Shown: one piece after another, positions 31,692-33,367 of the stretch
Numbering within the stretch: position 1 is the first letter of the stretch
Layout of the letters: every line of letters starts with the position of its first letter
Assembly (NCBI GenBank): GCA_040381935.1
Contig: JBEIGJ010000008.1
Span: 1-33,367, forward strand
Direction of reading: 5' to 3'
Length of the DNA stretch: 33,367 bases
From: Casp-actino8 sp040381935
GTDB taxonomy: Bacteria > Actinomycetota > Acidimicrobiia > Acidimicrobiales > Ilumatobacteraceae
The notes under the pieces: generated by a model
Seen by the model: the letters and a program-made list of their open reading frames with translations, nothing else
Databases searched by the model: none
What the model was told of the DNA's origin: nothing
Made by a program: the position numbers and the translations under genes

Positions 31692-31705
31692 AAAAGGGGA
31701 GGAAA

Positions 31706-33070
31706 ATGAAGAGCAATTCTTATCGCGTCCTAGCCCTCGCTATAGCCGGCTCGCTTGCGATTGCCGCCTGTGGTGGGGACGATGGAACGTCAACGGATAC
31801 CAGTCCGGACTCGACGCAGGCGCCAGCATCTACTGAAGCACCGGAGAGCACCGAAGCACCAAGTAGCGATACTTGGTCGGTGAATACCGATGACTGTGTC
31901 GATCCCGACGCCGCCAATGCCCCAATCGAGGGCAGTATCAAGATTGGTAGCGCAATGCCGTTGTCGGGTGGCGTCGCCGCTGCCGCCTTTGCTCCGGTGA
32001 AGGACGGCTTTGAGGCCTACGTCAAGTACGCCAATGAAAAGAAGATCTTGGGTGACATCGTCATCGAAGCGGTCATCGAAGATGACCAGTACAACAAGGA
32101 CTTGACGCCGGCTGCTGTCGACAAATTGCTCGATGGTGGGGCTCACGTGTTCTCCGGGATCATCGGCACTCCAAACAACGCTGCGGTTCGGGACTTGCTC
32201 AACGAAGAGTGCTATCCGCAGTTGCTGGCCCTTACCGGCTCACCATCGTGGGGTAATGCCGAGGAATATCCTTGGACAACTGGCATCTTGATTCCCTACG
32301 ACGTCGAGTCCAGGGCTTATGCCACCTTGATCGGCGAGTTGTACCCCGATGGTGCCAACGTTGGCATCTTCGTGGTGAACAATGAATTCGGCCAAGCGTA
32401 TGTGGAAGCATTCAAGGAGATCGCTCCGGAATTCAATCTCACTCTCGTGGATGAGCAGACCATCGAAGCCACCGACACTGCGCCTCCGACCGCTCAGGTG
32501 AACTCCATTGCGGCCAAGAAGCCCGATGTCATCTTCGCTGTTCCCCTGGGTGCGGGTTGTGCTTCATTCCTGACCGAAGTTGCCAATGCCAAGGCGGCAA
32601 ACGCCGGTTGGGAACCCGAGGTATTCTTGACGGCCACGTGTGCTTCGTCTCTCATCTTGGCTCTGGCCGGGGATGCGGCCAACGGCTTGTATACGGCCAA
32701 CAACTTGGTGGATGTTCTCGATCCCACCACGGCCGCCTTGCCGGCAGTTGCTGAGTACATCGCCTATATGGAAGGCCTTGGCAAGTCGGACATTGTCACC
32801 ACTGCTGGTGCCGGTTGGCATACCGCTGAGATGACAGTGCTGATTCTGAAGCAGGCCCTTGAATCTGAAGAGGGTTTGACGCGAGCGTCGATCATCAATG
32901 CTGCCCGCAACTTCGATCAGGTGGGCATGCTCACTCGTGAGGGTGTGCGGATGAAGATGTCCGGTCTTGAGGATCAGTTCATTGCTGAGTCGTTGCAGGT
33001 CGTGCAGTACGACGCCACGACGAAGTTGTTCACTGATATCGGCAGTTTGATTACGCTCTACGAGAGCTGA
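31706..33070 (+). CDS. ABC transporter substrate-binding lipoprotein (LivK-like, Peripla_BP_6)
   Basis: This 454-residue protein has a lipoprotein signal (ALAIAGSLAIAAC, Cys22), then an acidic Thr/Ser/Pro/Ala/Glu linker with repeats of STEAPE, and a type I periplasmic-binding fold: IKIGSAMPLSGG, FEAYVKYANEKK, IIGTPNNAAVRDLL, VGIFVVNNEFGQAYVEAF and ILALAGDAANGLYTANNL. It captures substrate outside the cell for LivGFHM. Substrates in this family include branched-chain amino acids, urea and amides; the sequence does not decide. The ribosome site GGGGAGG (31696-31702) is very strong. It is followed directly by the terminator array. Confidence 0.92.
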   Translation: MKSNSYRVLALAIAGSLAIAACGGDDGTSTDTSPDSTQAPASTEAPESTEAPSSDTWSVNTDDCVDPDAANAPIEGSIKIGSAMPLSGGVAAAAFAPVKDGFEAYVKYANEKKILGDIVIEAVIEDDQYNKDLTPAAVDKLLDGGAHVFSGIIGTPNNAAVRDLLNEECYPQLLALTGSPSWGNAEEYPWTTGILIPYDVESRAYATLIGELYPDGANVGIFVVNNEFGQAYVEAFKEIAPEFNLTLVDEQTIEATDTAPPTAQVNSIAAKKPDVIFAVPLGAGCASFLTEVANAKAANAGWEPEVFLTATCASSLILALAGDAANGLYTANNLVDVLDPTTAALPAVAEYIAYMEGLGKSDIVTTAGAGWHTAEMTVLILKQALESEEGLTRASIINAARNFDQVGMLTREGVRMKMSGLEDQFIAESLQVVQYDATTKLFTDIGSLITLYES

Positions 33071-33095
33071 TCAATCCCACAACCGAGGAAAGCAA

Positions 33096-33131
33096 GTGGC
33101 CCACCCCTCGGGGTGGGCCACGGTTGTTTTT
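33096..33131 (+). terminator. Primary intrinsic terminator of the liv operon
   Basis: GTGGCCCACCC and GGGTGGGCCAC form a perfect 11-bp stem with a CTCG loop (33096-33121), followed by GGTTGTTTTT. ACAACC at 33079-33084 could extend the stem by pairing with GGTTGT, bringing the helix against the T-tract. It lies 26 bases after the livK stop. Confidence 0.9.
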
Positions 33132-33313
33132 GCCCACCCTTCGGGGTGGGTCACGGTTGTTTTTGTCCACCCTTCGGGGTGGGTCACGGTTGTTTTTGTC
33201 CACCCTTCGGGGTGGGTCACGGTTGTTTTTTTCCACCCCTCGGGGTGGGCCACGGTTGTTTTTGTCCACCCTTCGGGGTGGGCCACGGTTGTTTTTGTCC
33301 ACCCTTCGGGGTG
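33096..33313 (+). repeat. Seven tandem hairpins at a 33-nt period (terminator array)
   Basis: Hairpin loops start at 33107, 33140, 33173, 33206, 33239, 33272 and 33305, exactly 33 bases apart. Each has a CCACCC/GGGTGG core stem; five loops are TTCG (the very stable cUUCGg tetraloop) and two are CTCG. The first six are followed by CACGGTTGTTTTT. The seventh is degenerate (GGGTGAGTTG) and lacks its T-tract. In units 2-6 about eight bases separate stem and T-tract, so each may be a weaker terminator than the first. T-tracts face only the plus strand. Three frames are open through the array because the period is a multiple of three; they are not genes. Confidence 0.95.
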
Positions 33314-33326
33314 AGTTGTTGCGAGA

Positions 33327-33367
33327 TCAGCCTGGCAGGATTTTTTCGATCGAGGCCACCAGACTCG
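33327..33367 (-). CDS. Possible 3' end of a convergent gene at the right edge
   Basis: On the minus strand the last 41 bases read SLVASIEKILPG and then TGA (33327-33329), a plausible C-terminal helix. This would make the terminator array lie between convergent genes. Too short for confidence. Confidence 0.25.
   Translation of the reverse strand, partial: SLVASIEKILPG

Noticed and set aside
33051..33314. Open frames of 71-83 codons on both strands at the right end, coding repeats such as HPSGW
   Set aside because: They arise because the 33-nt terminator repeat is a multiple of three and happens to lack stops; the DNA is a hairpin array.

Overview
This 33 kb window reads as chromosomal DNA of an actinobacterium. 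A WhiB-type Fe-S regulator, an F420-type (LLM) oxidoreductase, a DEDDh/GIY-YIG/UVR nuclease and a bacterial RNase P RNA all fit that phylum. The moderate GC content, ATGA/GTGA gene overlaps and short gene spacing suggest a streamlined, possibly aquatic lineage such as Acidimicrobiia; this placement is inference. I see no rRNA, CRISPR array, insertion sequence, prophage or plasmid function. Gene density is high and no gene-free stretch exceeds about 300 bases.

Left part (1-8170). A truncated gene end is followed by rnpB on the minus strand and two ferritin-like genes, one with a twin-arginine lipoprotein signal. Next is a minus-strand operon of four genes joined by ATGA overlaps: GlpD-type glycerol-3-phosphate dehydrogenase, an alkyl-DHAP-synthase-like flavoprotein, a four-helix membrane protein and an FGGY kinase related to glycerol kinase. 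The kinase has lost two of the usual glycerol contacts. A small WhiB protein is divergent from this operon.

Middle part (8214-22052). It holds trpD-thrB (overlapping TAATG), a convergent DEDDh/GIY-YIG nuclease with a possible LexA-like box at its start, an MBL-fold hydrolase, SURF1, a DUF4262 protein, a possible 29-residue micro-ORF, a GH38 alpha-mannosidase, a DCC thiol protein and a split B12-dependent acyl-CoA mutase. The mutase has the Phe/Gln pair typical of isobutyryl-CoA mutase rather than the Tyr/Arg pair of methylmalonyl-CoA mutase. An SDR and a PfkB sugar kinase follow.

Right part (22138-33367). An EamA transporter overlaps what looks like a selenocysteine-containing, TlpA/Mpt53-like thioredoxin lipoprotein. 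An in-frame TGA sits exactly at the first Cys of the CxxC motif, giving U-S-S-C, and a SECIS-like hairpin with a GGTC loop starts 18 nt downstream. This is the most interesting signal in the window. After it come an LLM oxidoreductase with an uncharacterised CxxC partner, a three-LysM NlpC/P60 cell-wall hydrolase, a crotonase, two tiny membrane proteins, tRNA-Gly(TCC) and a complete branched-chain-amino-acid-type ABC operon (livG-F-H-M-K). The operon ends in seven hairpins repeated at an exact 33-nt period, each of the first six followed by a T-tract: an apparent tandem terminator array.
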